Positions 17,303 through 25,842 of a DNA stretch of 64,000 nt are shown one piece after another. The DNA is taken from contig NZ_FOKE01000006.1 in the NCBI RefSeq assembly GCF_900112065.1, positions 1 through 64,000 on the forward strand. The letters are read 5' to 3'. The first letter of the stretch is position 1. Each line of letters begins with the position of its first letter. This DNA is from Cohnella sp. OV330. GTDB taxonomy: Bacteria > Bacillota > Bacilli > Paenibacillales > Paenibacillaceae. The notes beneath the pieces were generated by a model. It worked only from the letters and a program-made list of their open reading frames with translations. It did not search any database and was not told where the DNA came from. A program made the translations under genes and the position numbers.

Positions 17303-18040
17303 TCACGACTTCGGCTTGATCGCTTCGAGCGGCTTGTGGTTGCCGTACTTCGGATATTCGCGCGTCGACGGCGCCGCCCACTTGGCGGCATTGCTGAGCA
17401 CGCGGCGAACCTGTTCGTTGTAATAGGTCGGATACGTCTCGTGCCCGGGGCGGAAATAAAAGATCTTGCCCTGGCCGCGATGGAACGTGCAGCCGGTGCG
17501 GAACACTTCGCCGCCTTCGAACCAGCTCACCATGACCAACTCGTCCGGCGCCGGGATGTCGAAGTGCTCGCCGTACATTTCCTCGGCTTCGATGTCGATG
17601 TACTCGCCGATGCCATCTGCGATCGGATGGTTCGGCGCCACGACCCAGATGCGTTCCTTCTCGTCGGCTTCGCGCCACTTCAGGTCGCAGGACGTGCCCA
17701 TCAGCTTCTTGAAGATCTTGGAGAAGTGACCCGAGTGAAGCACGATGAGTCCCATGCCGCGCAGAACCCGGGCGTGAACGCGATCGACGATCTCGTCCCT
17801 GACGTCGCCGTGCGCCATATGGCCCCACCAGAACAGCACGTCCGTCTCGCTGAGCACTTGCTCGGACAAGCCGTGCTCCTCGTCGTCGTCGAGCGTCGCG
17901 TAGCGAACCTCGAACGCGTCCGTGCCGAGTCCTTGCCCGATCGCGGCATGAATGCCTTCGGGATACACCTCGCGTACTTTTTCGTGCGTTTTTTCGTGGC
18001 GGTGTTCGTTCCATACGGTGACTCTGATACGCTGTGCCAT
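17303..18040 (-). CDS. ThuA-domain protein (trehalose-utilisation type)
   Basis: 245 residues covering one ThuA domain, a flavodoxin-like/class I glutamine amidotransferase-like fold. The N-terminus [26 protein letters not shown] and [29 protein letters not shown] are typical of the Firmicute ThuA proteins. ThuA of Sinorhizobium is needed for trehalose catabolism, but the exact reaction of the family is not settled. GGAGG stands about 8 bases before the ATG. It is divergent from an AraC regulator, its likely controller, and has no transporter beside it. Confidence 0.88.
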   Translation of the reverse strand: MAQRIRVTVWNEHRHEKTHEKVREVYPEGIHAAIGQGLGTDAFEVRYATLDDDEEHGLSEQVLSETDVLFWWGHMAHGDVRDEIVDRVHARVLRGMGLIVLHSGHFSKIFKKLMGTSCDLKWREADEKERIWVVAPNHPIADGIGEYIDIEAEEMYGEHFDIPAPDELVMVSWFEGGEVFRTGCTFHRGQGKIFYFRPGHETYPTYYNEQVRRVLSNAAKWAAPSTREYPKYGNHKPLEAIKPKS

Positions 18041-18196
18041 TTAGCTGCAGCCTCCCGATCGTCGTTTTCTTGTTTATGCTTTCTTGTTATCAGTATAGAC
18101 AATCGGAGCATGCCGGAATATGTCTGATCTTAATTCATTTGTATTCAAAAGTGTTATACTGCTTGATGAAGCTACTAAAGAGGTGAATGATCGCAG

Positions 18197-19096
18197 ATGC
18201 CGAACGCCATCGACACGCACGCCGACGCGGTGAACGAAAAAGTCGTATACCAGAATCCGCTGCTGTTCCTCAAGGTATGGGAGCTCGAAGGCGTCGAGCG
18301 GGTTCGCAGGGCGACGGACGCCTGGCATTGGCATTATCATAAAGAAGTGGAGTTTCTGGCGATCTTCGAAGGCGGTCTCGAGGTCCAGACGATGACTTCG
18401 CTGACGACGCTCGGTCCGGGAGACGTCATGGTCATCGGCTCGTCCCGGCCGCACCGGACATGGAGCCTGAACGGCAAGCCCGCGCGGTATCTCGTTTTCC
18501 AAGTGGATCTCGTGCGGCATTTCGACCAGAGCATTCTGCCGTACCTGCACCATTTCTCGGAGCTGACCAGTCCGCTCGAGGATCTGAACTACATATTCGA
18601 AGCGAGTCCCGCCGCGAGAAACGAGGCCCATGCGCTGATCTCGGAGATTTACGACGAGACGTACAGAGGGAAAACGGGATACGAGATCGCGGTCAGCGCC
18701 TCGATCAAGCGCCTGCTGCTGCTGCTGCTGAGGGGCGACGACCGCGGCGTGCTGCGGGGCACCGAAGAAGCCGGCATCGCGCGGATGAGGCCGGTGCTGG
18801 ATTACGTGGAGAGCCGTCTCGGCGAGAAGATCGCGGTGGACGACGTGCGCCGCCTGCTGGGCATGAGCTACCACCACTTCATCAAGACGTTCAAGCGGAC
18901 CATGGGCATCCCGTTCGTCGACTACGTCAATTACAACCGAATCAAAAAGGCCGAACGCCTGCTGCTCACGACCGACCTGAGCATCATGGAGGTCAGCTTC
19001 GAAGTAGGCATCTGGAACATGGCGCAGTTCTACAAATTGTTCAAGCGGCACAATCAGCATTCGCCCAAAGAGTTCAGGCAGCGGATGCGCAATTGA
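18197..19096 (+). CDS. AraC-family transcriptional regulator with cupin sensor domain
   Basis: 299 residues: an AraC-type cupin (WHWHYHKEVEFLAIFEGG and LGPGDVMVIGSSRPH, residues about 40-95) then the double HTH (DDVRRLLGMSYHHFIKTFKR and SIMEVSFEVGIWNMAQFYKLF). AGAGGTGA precedes the ATG. It is divergent from the ThuA-like gene with 156 bases between, containing TATACT-like hexamers on both strands, so a sugar-responsive regulator of that gene is the simplest reading. Confidence 0.9.
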   Translation: MPNAIDTHADAVNEKVVYQNPLLFLKVWELEGVERVRRATDAWHWHYHKEVEFLAIFEGGLEVQTMTSLTTLGPGDVMVIGSSRPHRTWSLNGKPARYLVFQVDLVRHFDQSILPYLHHFSELTSPLEDLNYIFEASPAARNEAHALISEIYDETYRGKTGYEIAVSASIKRLLLLLLRGDDRGVLRGTEEAGIARMRPVLDYVESRLGEKIAVDDVRRLLGMSYHHFIKTFKRTMGIPFVDYVNYNRIKKAERLLLTTDLSIMEVSFEVGIWNMAQFYKLFKRHNQHSPKEFRQRMRN

Positions 19097-19567
19097 CGGC
19101 GAAAATTCGAAAACAATCCCTTGACAAATCGGACGGGATGTCACCCTATATGTAGTATGAGCGGGCCGACGCCAGCAATTGTCTGTCCGTCTTTTTTTTG
19201 CGAATCGACTGCAATCGACCGCAGCCCTTGCGTGGCGCGGGTTTTGCGAATTCCTGCCTGCAAGTCATAAATTTTAGGCCGCTCCATGGATTGACAGCCA
19301 CAATATATTGATATAAATTTATAAATGTCCTCAACATATCGGTTTGAACTCCGCGGCGCTTGGTTAAGAGACGGTAGCGGAAAATGACGATAGGTTGACC
19401 CGGCAAGCCAATGCCGGCGGTGCAAACAACAGGATATTCGGCGGGTTTTCGACGGCTGCATCGCAGCACAAGCGAAAGCTTATTTCGTGATGCCCGCAAA
19501 GCGGATTTCCATGTGCCGATTCTTCAAATTCATTACATATTTTGATTTTTTAAGGAGGTATTGCGCC
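19097..19567. other. Long intergenic region before nrdI, mostly leader
   Basis: 471 bases with no credible gene. It holds a TTGACA at 19121-19126, a T-run at 19189-19197 without a strong hairpin, and the NrdR-box-like promoter region at 19291-19320. From there about 250 bases remain before the nrdI start, including a GC hairpin (CCGGCAAGCCAATGCCGG at 19400-19417). I could not match this leader to a known riboswitch class. Confidence 0.5.
19291..19319 (+). promoter_or_regulatory. Candidate nrd promoter overlapped by a NrdR-box-like sequence
   Basis: TTGACA at 19291-19296 and TAAATT at 19314-19319 are 17 bases apart. Between them CCACAATATATTGATA (19298-19313) resembles the NrdR box ACACWATATATWGTGT, strongest in the left half. 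A weaker AACATATCGGTT lies about 33 bases downstream, near the usual two-box spacing. NrdR represses ribonucleotide reductase genes in most Bacilli, so this fits the downstream nrdIEF operon. Confidence 0.5.
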
Positions 19568-19927
19568 ATGCTGATCGCATACGCATCGAAGACGGGGAAC
19601 GTACGGAGGTTCATTAACAAGCTGAATCTGCCGGCGGTGCCGATCGACGGGACCGAGACGTTGGACGAGCCGTTCGTCCTCGTGACCTACACGACCGGAT
19701 TCGGGCAGGTGCCGGACAGCGTGGCGTCCTTCCTGGAACGCAACGCAAGCAAGATGATCGGCGTATCGGCCAGCGGCAACCGCAATTGGGGAGACGGCTT
19801 CGCGAAGAGCGCGGACACGATCTCCGAGCGGTACGGGGTGCCGGTGCTTTATAAATTCGAACTGTCGGGCACGCAGCGCGACGTCGATAATTTCAAGCGG
19901 GAGGTGAGCGCAGTTGCGGCATATTGA
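19568..19927 (+). CDS. nrdI: NrdI, flavodoxin for class Ib ribonucleotide reductase
   Basis: 119 residues from the ATG of MLIAYASKTGNVRRF behind a strong AAGGAGG. The flavin-binding loops YASKTGN, TYTTGFGQVP and SASGNRNWGDGF are those of NrdI. It supplies the oxidant that assembles the manganese-tyrosyl cofactor of NrdF. Overlaps nrdE by 14 bases; earlier in-frame starts have no ribosome site. Confidence 0.96.
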   Translation: MLIAYASKTGNVRRFINKLNLPAVPIDGTETLDEPFVLVTYTTGFGQVPDSVASFLERNASKMIGVSASGNRNWGDGFAKSADTISERYGVPVLYKFELSGTQRDVDNFKREVSAVAAY

Positions 19928-21998
19928 ATTGAACAACCTGCTGATGCAGCGCGACGCTGACGGATTCTTTCAATTGGACAAGGACCTGGAGGCCGTCGAT
20001 GCGTTTATGGAAGAAGTGAAGCAGCGCAGCCTGTCGTTCACGGGGCATCTGTCCAAGGTTCATTATATGATCGAGAACGACTACTACGAGGACGTATTCG
20101 CGAAGTACAAGGAGCATGAAGTCGAAGAGGTGTACCGGATCGCGCACGGCTACGACTTCAAGTTTCCTTCTTATATGGCGGCCTCCAAGTTCTACACCGA
20201 CTACGCGGTGAAGAGCAACGACCGCAGCATCTACCTGGAGCACTACCCGGACCGCGTCGCGATCGTCGCGCTGCACCTGGGACGCGGCGACGTCAATGCG
20301 GCCCACCTGCTGGCGCAGGCCATGATGGAGCAGCGCGTGCAGCCGGCGACGCCGACCTTCCTGAACGCGGGCAAGAGCCGCCGCGGCGAGATGGTGTCCT
20401 GCTTCCTGCTGGAGATGGACGACGCGCTCAATTCGATCAACCACGTGCTCGGCACTTGCATGCAGCTGTCCAAGATCGGCGGCGGCGTCGCCGTCAACCT
20501 GTCCAAGCTGCGCGGGCGCGGCGAGAGCATCAAGGGCGTCGAAGGCGCCGCGAAGGGCATCATGCCCGTGCTCAAGCTGATGGAGGACGCCTTCTCCTAT
20601 GCCGACCAGATGGGTCAACGCAAGGGCTCGGGCGCCGGCTACTACAATATTTTCGGCTGGGACGTCATGGAGTTCCTCGACAGCAAGAAGATCAACGCCG
20701 ACGAGAAGACGCGCCTCAAGACGCTGTCGATCGGCCTGATCGTGCCGTCGAAGTTCTACAGGCTGGCCGAAGAGAACAAGCCGCTGCACGTATTCGCGCC
20801 GTATACGGTGTTCAAGGCGTATGGCACGCACCTCGACGATATGGACCTCGACGAGATGTACGACACGCTGCTCGCCGACGACCGCGTGAAGAAGAAGGCG
20901 ATCATGACCGCCCGCGACATGCTCGTGAAGATCGCGACGACGCAGCTCGAATCCGGCTATCCTTACATTATGAATCGCTCCAACGCGAATAAGGATCACG
21001 CGCTGAAGGATATCGGCGCGATCAAGATGTCGAACCTGTGCACGGAGATCTTCCAACTGCAGGAGACGAGCGAGATCGGCGACTACGGCCAGCCCGACGT
21101 CATCCGCCGCGACATCAGCTGCAACTTGGCTTCGCTGAACATCGCGAACGTCATGGAGCACAAGAAGATCAAGGAATCGGTCCACGAGGGCGTCATGGCC
21201 CTGACCGCCGTGAGCGACATGACGACCGTCGCCAACGCGCCGGGCGTCGCCAAGGCGAACCGCGAGCTGCACTCCATCGGCCTCGGCGCGATGAACCTGC
21301 ACGGCTATCTCGCGAAGAACAAGATCGCTTACGAGAGCGACGAAGCGAAGGATTTCGCCCGCACGTTTTTCATGAGCATCAACTTCCACTCGATCGAGAA
21401 GAGCATGGATATCGCGAGGAAGTCAGGCATCACGTTCGACGGCTTCGAGAAATCCGAGTACGCGAAGGGCACGTACTTCGACCGCTATACGGAGACGGAC
21501 TACACGCCGCGCACGGACAAGGTCAAGGAGCTGTTCGCCGGCATCGCGATTCCGACGCAGCAGGATTGGGCGCAGCTTCGCGCGGACGTCATGACGCACG
21601 GCCTGTGCCACGCGTACCGCCTGGCGATCGCGCCGACGCAGAGCATCTCGTACGTGCAGAACGCCACGTCCAGCGTCATGCCGATCGTCGAGCAGATCGA
21701 GACGCGGACATACGCGAACTCGACGACGTATTATCCGATGCCGTTCATGCGGCAGGATAACTTCTTCTATTACAAATCGGCCTATCAGATGGACCAGTTC
21801 AAGGTGCTCGATCTGATCGCGGAGATTCAGGCCCACGTGGACCAAGGCATCTCCACCGTGCTGCACGTCAACAGCAACGTGACGACGCGCGAGCTGGCCC
21901 GCTATTACATTTACGCAGACAAGCTGGGATTGAAGTCCCTGTACTATACGCGGACGAACCGTCTGTCCGTCGAAGAATGCATCGCCTGCGCCGTATAA
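19914..21998 (+). CDS. nrdE: Class Ib ribonucleotide reductase, alpha (catalytic) subunit
   Basis: 694 residues from a TTG preceded by GGGAGGTG, overlapping nrdI by 14 bases. The redox cysteine is in GEMVSCFLLEMDD and its partner further on, the thiyl-radical cysteine in SNLCTEIF, and the C-terminal CIACAV carries the thioredoxin/NrdH-reduced cysteine pair. Length and order nrdI-nrdE-nrdF match B. subtilis. It reduces ribonucleoside diphosphates for DNA synthesis together with NrdF. As in the NrdE family, the N-terminal ATP-cone is absent. Confidence 0.97.
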   Translation: MRHIELNNLLMQRDADGFFQLDKDLEAVDAFMEEVKQRSLSFTGHLSKVHYMIENDYYEDVFAKYKEHEVEEVYRIAHGYDFKFPSYMAASKFYTDYAVKSNDRSIYLEHYPDRVAIVALHLGRGDVNAAHLLAQAMMEQRVQPATPTFLNAGKSRRGEMVSCFLLEMDDALNSINHVLGTCMQLSKIGGGVAVNLSKLRGRGESIKGVEGAAKGIMPVLKLMEDAFSYADQMGQRKGSGAGYYNIFGWDVMEFLDSKKINADEKTRLKTLSIGLIVPSKFYRLAEENKPLHVFAPYTVFKAYGTHLDDMDLDEMYDTLLADDRVKKKAIMTARDMLVKIATTQLESGYPYIMNRSNANKDHALKDIGAIKMSNLCTEIFQLQETSEIGDYGQPDVIRRDISCNLASLNIANVMEHKKIKESVHEGVMALTAVSDMTTVANAPGVAKANRELHSIGLGAMNLHGYLAKNKIAYESDEAKDFARTFFMSINFHSIEKSMDIARKSGITFDGFEKSEYAKGTYFDRYTETDYTPRTDKVKELFAGIAIPTQQDWAQLRADVMTHGLCHAYRLAIAPTQSISYVQNATSSVMPIVEQIETRTYANSTTYYPMPFMRQDNFFYYKSAYQMDQFKVLDLIAEIQAHVDQGISTVLHVNSNVTTRELARYYIYADKLGLKSLYYTRTNRLSVEECIACAV

Positions 21999-22030
21999 GA
22001 CGGCGCGGCGAATCTGAAGGAGATTAGACT

Positions 22031-22990
22031 ATGGCAACGCATAAGGCGGTCAACTGGAACCGGCCCGACGACGATTTCTCCGCGATGTTCTGGAACCAGA
22101 ACATCATGCAATTCTGGACGGACGAAGAAATCCCGCTGTCCGACGACAAGATGTCGTGGATGGAGCTGAACGACGACGAGCGCGATCTGTACATGAAGGT
22201 GCTGGGCGGCCTCACGCTGCTCGATACCGTGCAGGGCGGCGTCGGCATGCCGAAGATTCTGGAGCACGTCGAAGGCCTGCAGCGCAAGGCCGTGCTCGGC
22301 TTCATGGCGATGATGGAGCAGATCCACGCCAAGTCCTACTCCAGCATCTTCACGACGCTGGCGACGACGGAAGAGATCGACCAGGTGTTCGCTTGGGTCG
22401 AACGCAATCCGCATCTGCAGACGAAGGCGGAGACGATCGCCCAGTACTACAACAACATCAACACGCCGAAGGATCTGTACCTGGCGATGGGCGCTTCGGT
22501 TCTGCTCGAGAGCTACCTGTTCTACAGCGGCTTTTTCTACCCGCTTTATCTGGCCGGACAAGGCAAGATGACGAGCAGCGGCGAGATCATCGACTTGATC
22601 CTGCGCGACGAGAGCATCCACGGCGTATACGTCGGGCTGCTTGCCCAAGAGATCTACGCGAAGCTGGACGAAGACGAGCAGACGGCCGCATACGAGACGC
22701 TGAAGGGACTGCTTCGTTATCTGCATGACAACGAGGAGCGGTACACCGAGAGTCTGTACGGCACGCTCGGCCTGACCGGCGAAGTGAAGGCTTTCCTCCG
22801 TTACAACGCGAACAAAGCGATGATGAACATGGGCCTCGAGCCGCTGTTCGAAGACGAGGACATCAATCCGATCGTCCAGAACGGCATCAGCACGCGGACC
22901 AAGCAGCACGATTTCTTCTCGAAAAAGGGCAATGGCTACGTTCGCACGACGAACGTGCAGCAGCTCCGCGACGAGGACTTCGTATTCTAA
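22031..22990 (+). CDS. nrdF: Class Ib ribonucleotide reductase, beta (radical) subunit
   Basis: 319 residues, 32 bases after nrdE behind GAAGGAG. Metal-ligand signatures are visible: EQIHAKSYSSIF (Glu, His and the radical tyrosine region) and RDESIHGVYVG (Glu, His). The C-terminus ends NVQQLRDEDFVF, the tail that docks onto NrdE. It houses the dimetal-tyrosyl radical activated with the help of NrdI. A terminator follows. Confidence 0.97.
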   Translation: MATHKAVNWNRPDDDFSAMFWNQNIMQFWTDEEIPLSDDKMSWMELNDDERDLYMKVLGGLTLLDTVQGGVGMPKILEHVEGLQRKAVLGFMAMMEQIHAKSYSSIFTTLATTEEIDQVFAWVERNPHLQTKAETIAQYYNNINTPKDLYLAMGASVLLESYLFYSGFFYPLYLAGQGKMTSSGEIIDLILRDESIHGVYVGLLAQEIYAKLDEDEQTAAYETLKGLLRYLHDNEERYTESLYGTLGLTGEVKAFLRYNANKAMMNMGLEPLFEDEDINPIVQNGISTRTKQHDFFSKKGNGYVRTTNVQQLRDEDFVF

Positions 22991-23039
22991 TTCGTTGACC
23001 GAGCTTCGCTAGACAACTCTATCTATAGATACTTAACAT

Positions 23040-23078
23040 CTCCCGCAGCCGGATTGCCGGTTGCGGGGTCTTTTTTTA
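23040..23078 (+). terminator. Terminator of the nrdIEF operon
   Basis: CCCGCAGCCGG pairs with CCGGTTGCGGG (one G-U pair) around ATTG and is followed by seven Ts. Confidence 0.92.
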
Positions 23079-23210
23079 TAATTTCCTCCGGAGTCCAGGA
23101 TCTCCCAAGACCAAAGTCTGTCCCGCAAACCGCACCTGCGCCAGATTCCTTTGCATTCGCGCTTTGTTAAGCTAAAGCCATAGAGAATCCATGGCGGGGA
23201 GCGGGCGAAC

Positions 23211-23834
23211 ATGAACGACGGGAAGCGCAATGACAATCGGGAGAAAAGCATTTATATTTTATTGACCGATACGGGGACGTTGTTCACCACGATGATCAAA
23301 CGGTTCACGGCTGCGCCCTACAATCATGCTTCGCTCGTTTTCGGCGCGGATTTAAGCGAGGTATACAGCTTCGGACGGAAAAAGCCGACCAATCCTTTTG
23401 CGGGCGGATTCGTCGAGGAGGATGTATATTCGGGTACCTTCAGCCACTTCCCGAATACGCATTGCGCGCTGCTGCGTCTGCGGGTTACGCAGCGGCAGTA
23501 CGAGGAGGCGCGTCGTGTCGTCGGTAACTTCAAGCGGCAGCGGGAGCAATACCGATACAACCTTATCGGGCTGCTCGGCGTGCTGCTGGACCGTGAAATG
23601 GGCGCGGACAAGGCTTATTTTTGCTCCCAATTCGTGGCGGAAGCGCTGCGGGAAGCCGGTCTGAAACTATGGGACCGGCCGTCGTCGCTCGTGACGCCGG
23701 ACCATTTTAGAGGGCATGCCGAGTTGGAAACGGTGTACGAAGGTCGCCTGTACGATTATCCGCTTCTCGATCGCGCAAGGCTCGGTTACGGCGTCGAAGC
23801 GCCGGAATCTGCGATGGAGTGGGCAGTGTCGTAA
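23211..23834 (+). CDS. Permuted papain-like (YiiX/NlpC-P60 superfamily) hydrolase
   Basis: 207 residues. The circularly permuted papain order is visible: histidine first in APYNHASLVFG (about residue 43), cysteine later in KAYFCSQFVAEALREAG (about residue 147). Members of this group are amidases or peptidases acting on cell-wall peptides or lipids, but most lack known substrates. No signal peptide, so it is probably cytoplasmic. A start upstream of MNDGKRN is not supported; GGGGAGCGGGCGAAC lies before it. Monocistronic. Confidence 0.75.
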   Translation: MNDGKRNDNREKSIYILLTDTGTLFTTMIKRFTAAPYNHASLVFGADLSEVYSFGRKKPTNPFAGGFVEEDVYSGTFSHFPNTHCALLRLRVTQRQYEEARRVVGNFKRQREQYRYNLIGLLGVLLDREMGADKAYFCSQFVAEALREAGLKLWDRPSSLVTPDHFRGHAELETVYEGRLYDYPLLDRARLGYGVEAPESAMEWAVS

Positions 23835-23897
23835 ATGTAATTCATTCGCCCGACGTTCGTCCGCCCCGCGGATCGCGTGTCGGGTTATAATTGGTTT

Positions 23898-23916
23898 GAC
23901 AATGAGAATCATTATC
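23898..23916. promoter_or_regulatory. Fur box
   Basis: GACAATGAGAATCATTATC matches the 19-bp Fur consensus GATAATGATAATCATTATC at 17 of 19 positions. It sits 50 bases before a leader ORF and 105 bases before an AraC regulator, so iron should repress that regulator. Confidence 0.85.
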
Positions 23917-23966
23917 AATAAAATAAAGCTAAACGAATAACCGACGTGGCGGAAAGGAAGTTGATC

Positions 23967-24032
23967 ATGTACTGTGCTTCTCCGATTACGGATCGACTCT
24001 ACGCGAAGGAGGGGAGCAGTCATGCAGGCTGA
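23967..24032 (+). CDS. Putative 21-aa leader peptide overlapping the AraC regulator start
   Basis: An ATG with AAAGGAAG 6 bases upstream opens a 21-codon frame (MYCASPITDRLYAKEGSSHAG) whose stop TGA lies inside the first codons of the AraC gene, an 11-base overlap. It lies between the Fur box and that gene. It could couple or attenuate translation of the regulator; equally the short frame could be chance. No family. Confidence 0.4.
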   Translation: MYCASPITDRLYAKEGSSHAG

Positions 24033-24747
24033 CGGGTGGAAGGAGCTCGATCATCTGTGGTTCAAGCTCAGAAGAGCGAAGCGAATCGCGAAAAGTAATG
24101 CGCAAGTCGGCATTTCCCTGTCGCAGGGAAAGGGATCCTATACGCTGCTCGCGGTGACGGAAGGACGCGGCGTGCTGTTGACCGACGGTCAAGCGTTCGG
24201 CGTCGAAGAAGGGACGATCTATGTCGCTGAGCCAGCAGCATCGATGACCCTCTTGCCGGAGGGCGAAGCGACGACGGAGCTTTATTTGTTTTCCTTCGAC
24301 GTCATGCGGGACCGAACCCGGGAAATGGCCGGCGAATCGCGGGCGGAGCTTCTGCCGATGCCCCAAGCGGGCAAGCCCCTGCGCATCCCGCCGGTATCGC
24401 TCTCCGCGATGAGCCGCGCCGCATACGGCAGCATGACGGGCCAGAGCGGACTCGAGCGTTTTCGCAGCCAGTTCATGTTCCAGGAGCTTCTCCATCGCGT
24501 ATTTAACGAGTGGATGGCCGAGCCCAGCGACGAGCTCAATATCGCGCTGGAGCATCTGCGTACTTATATCGAGCAGCACTACTATGAACCGTTGTCGGTC
24601 AAACGGCTCGCGGGATTGTCCAAGATCAGCCCGCGGCACCTGGTGCAAATGTTCAAGGATAAATATAAAGTCGAGCCGATGGAATACGTCCGAACGCTAA
24701 GGGTGCAGCGGAGGAAGGCGAAGACGATGACGGCAGGCCAAGCCTGA
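24022..24747 (+). CDS. Iron-regulated AraC-family transcriptional regulator
   Basis: 241 residues from the ATG of MQADGWKELD preceded by AAGGAGGGG; a longer frame from 23974 lacks a site. The N-terminal half is an AraC sensor domain (ISLSQGKGSYTLLAVTEGRGVLL), the C-terminal half the HTH pair (SVKRLAGLSKISPRHLVQMFKDKYKVEPMEYV). The HTH part ends soon after the first half, so the second HTH is short or absent. A Fur box lies upstream, as with the Btr/YbbB siderophore-uptake activators of Bacilli. No siderophore or transporter genes are adjacent, so its targets must lie elsewhere. Confidence 0.85.
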   Translation: MQADGWKELDHLWFKLRRAKRIAKSNAQVGISLSQGKGSYTLLAVTEGRGVLLTDGQAFGVEEGTIYVAEPAASMTLLPEGEATTELYLFSFDVMRDRTREMAGESRAELLPMPQAGKPLRIPPVSLSAMSRAAYGSMTGQSGLERFRSQFMFQELLHRVFNEWMAEPSDELNIALEHLRTYIEQHYYEPLSVKRLAGLSKISPRHLVQMFKDKYKVEPMEYVRTLRVQRRKAKTMTAGQA

Positions 24748-24815
24748 GATCCGGAGCGCGAGCATAGCCGAAGCCTGAAGCGCCGAAGCGCGAAAGCGAG
24801 AGCCGCCCGCAACGA

Positions 24816-25715
24816 TCAGCCGGGATGGCCGATTCCGCCGATTGCGAGGGGCGGAAGGGCTGTCCCGGCTTGCTTGCGATACTGCCCGGGCGCGCAGCCG
24901 ACGACGCGCTTGAACAGCGCCGCGAAGTGGGACATGTCCTGATAGCCTACGGCCTCGGCGACGGCGGCGAGCTTCCAATCAGTATCGCGCAGCAGCCGGC
25001 AGGCTTCGCGCATGCGCAGCGACTGCTGATAGGCCAGGGGCGTCATGCCGGTATATCGGACGAACAGCCGCTGGAATTGCCGTTCGCCGATGCCGGCTGC
25101 GGCTGCCAATGCGGAGGTCGAGAGCGGCGTCGCATACGCCGCGTGGAGGAGGCGAAGCGCCTCCTCGAGCCCGGTTGGAGCGGCAGCGGCGGCCGGAGCG
25201 CGCTCTTCGCCAAGGCGAAGCAGCAGGATCAATAGATCGAGCAGGAGTACGTGCAAGGCGGCTACGCGTGCGGAGCGCCGGGCCCGGTGTTCGAGATGCA
25301 TCCGTCCGAAGAGCCGTTCGCATTCCCCGTCCGCGTCGCGGAAGTAGCGAATGTCCGGTTGCTCGAGCAGCGCCGTCAAAGGGGCGCCTCCCGGCATGCC
25401 GCGCAGCAACTCGCCGAACCGCTCCGTATGAACGAGGCAATTGCGGACGACCAGCGGACGGGATCGGGAAGGCGAGACGGGCCTGAACACATGAGAGACG
25501 CCGACGGGGATGAGAACGATGTCCCCTTGTTGTACGGCGACGGGCGGCTGGTCGGTATGGTGAACGCCGCTGCCCTCGGACACGTAGCTGATCTCGAGAA
25601 AGTCGTGGCGATGCTCGTGCAAGTCGTAGCTTTCGACCGCGCGATTGACGGAAATCGGCAGGTCGTCCTCAAAATACTTTTCCCCGTACAAGATGCGAAT
25701 GTCCCGTCTAACCAT
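24816..25715 (-). CDS. AraC-family transcriptional regulator (probable regulator of the rhamnosidase gene)
   Basis: 299 residues from the ATG of MVRRDIRILYGEKYF, which has GGGGAGG 8 bases upstream. The cupin sensor (LHEHRHDFLEISYVSEG, VQQGDIVLIPVGVSH) occupies residues about 35-95, and the double HTH (STSALAAAAGIGERQFQRLF and AAVAEAVGYQDMSHFAALFKR) about 200-285. Divergent from the GH78 gene with 127 bases between, the usual arrangement for rhamnose-responsive control (inference). Confidence 0.9.
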   Translation of the reverse strand: MVRRDIRILYGEKYFEDDLPISVNRAVESYDLHEHRHDFLEISYVSEGSGVHHTDQPPVAVQQGDIVLIPVGVSHVFRPVSPSRSRPLVVRNCLVHTERFGELLRGMPGGAPLTALLEQPDIRYFRDADGECERLFGRMHLEHRARRSARVAALHVLLLDLLILLLRLGEERAPAAAAAPTGLEEALRLLHAAYATPLSTSALAAAAGIGERQFQRLFVRYTGMTPLAYQQSLRMREACRLLRDTDWKLAAVAEAVGYQDMSHFAALFKRVVGCAPGQYRKQAGTALPPLAIGGIGHPG

Positions 25716-25842
25716 GCGTGCCGCCTCCCCTTCGAGCGAATGTCGGATTTCCCCTGATCGAATGTCGGGATCGCCGCGATTCAACCGCTGTTTTTCATTA
25801 TAAGATGAAGGCGGTTGCATGAAAAGCGAGAGGAGCTCGAAA

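Noticed and set aside
19320..19567. Cobalamin or c-di-GMP riboswitch before nrdI
   Set aside because: I looked for the B12-box and the GEMM core and found neither; only an ordinary GC hairpin is visible.
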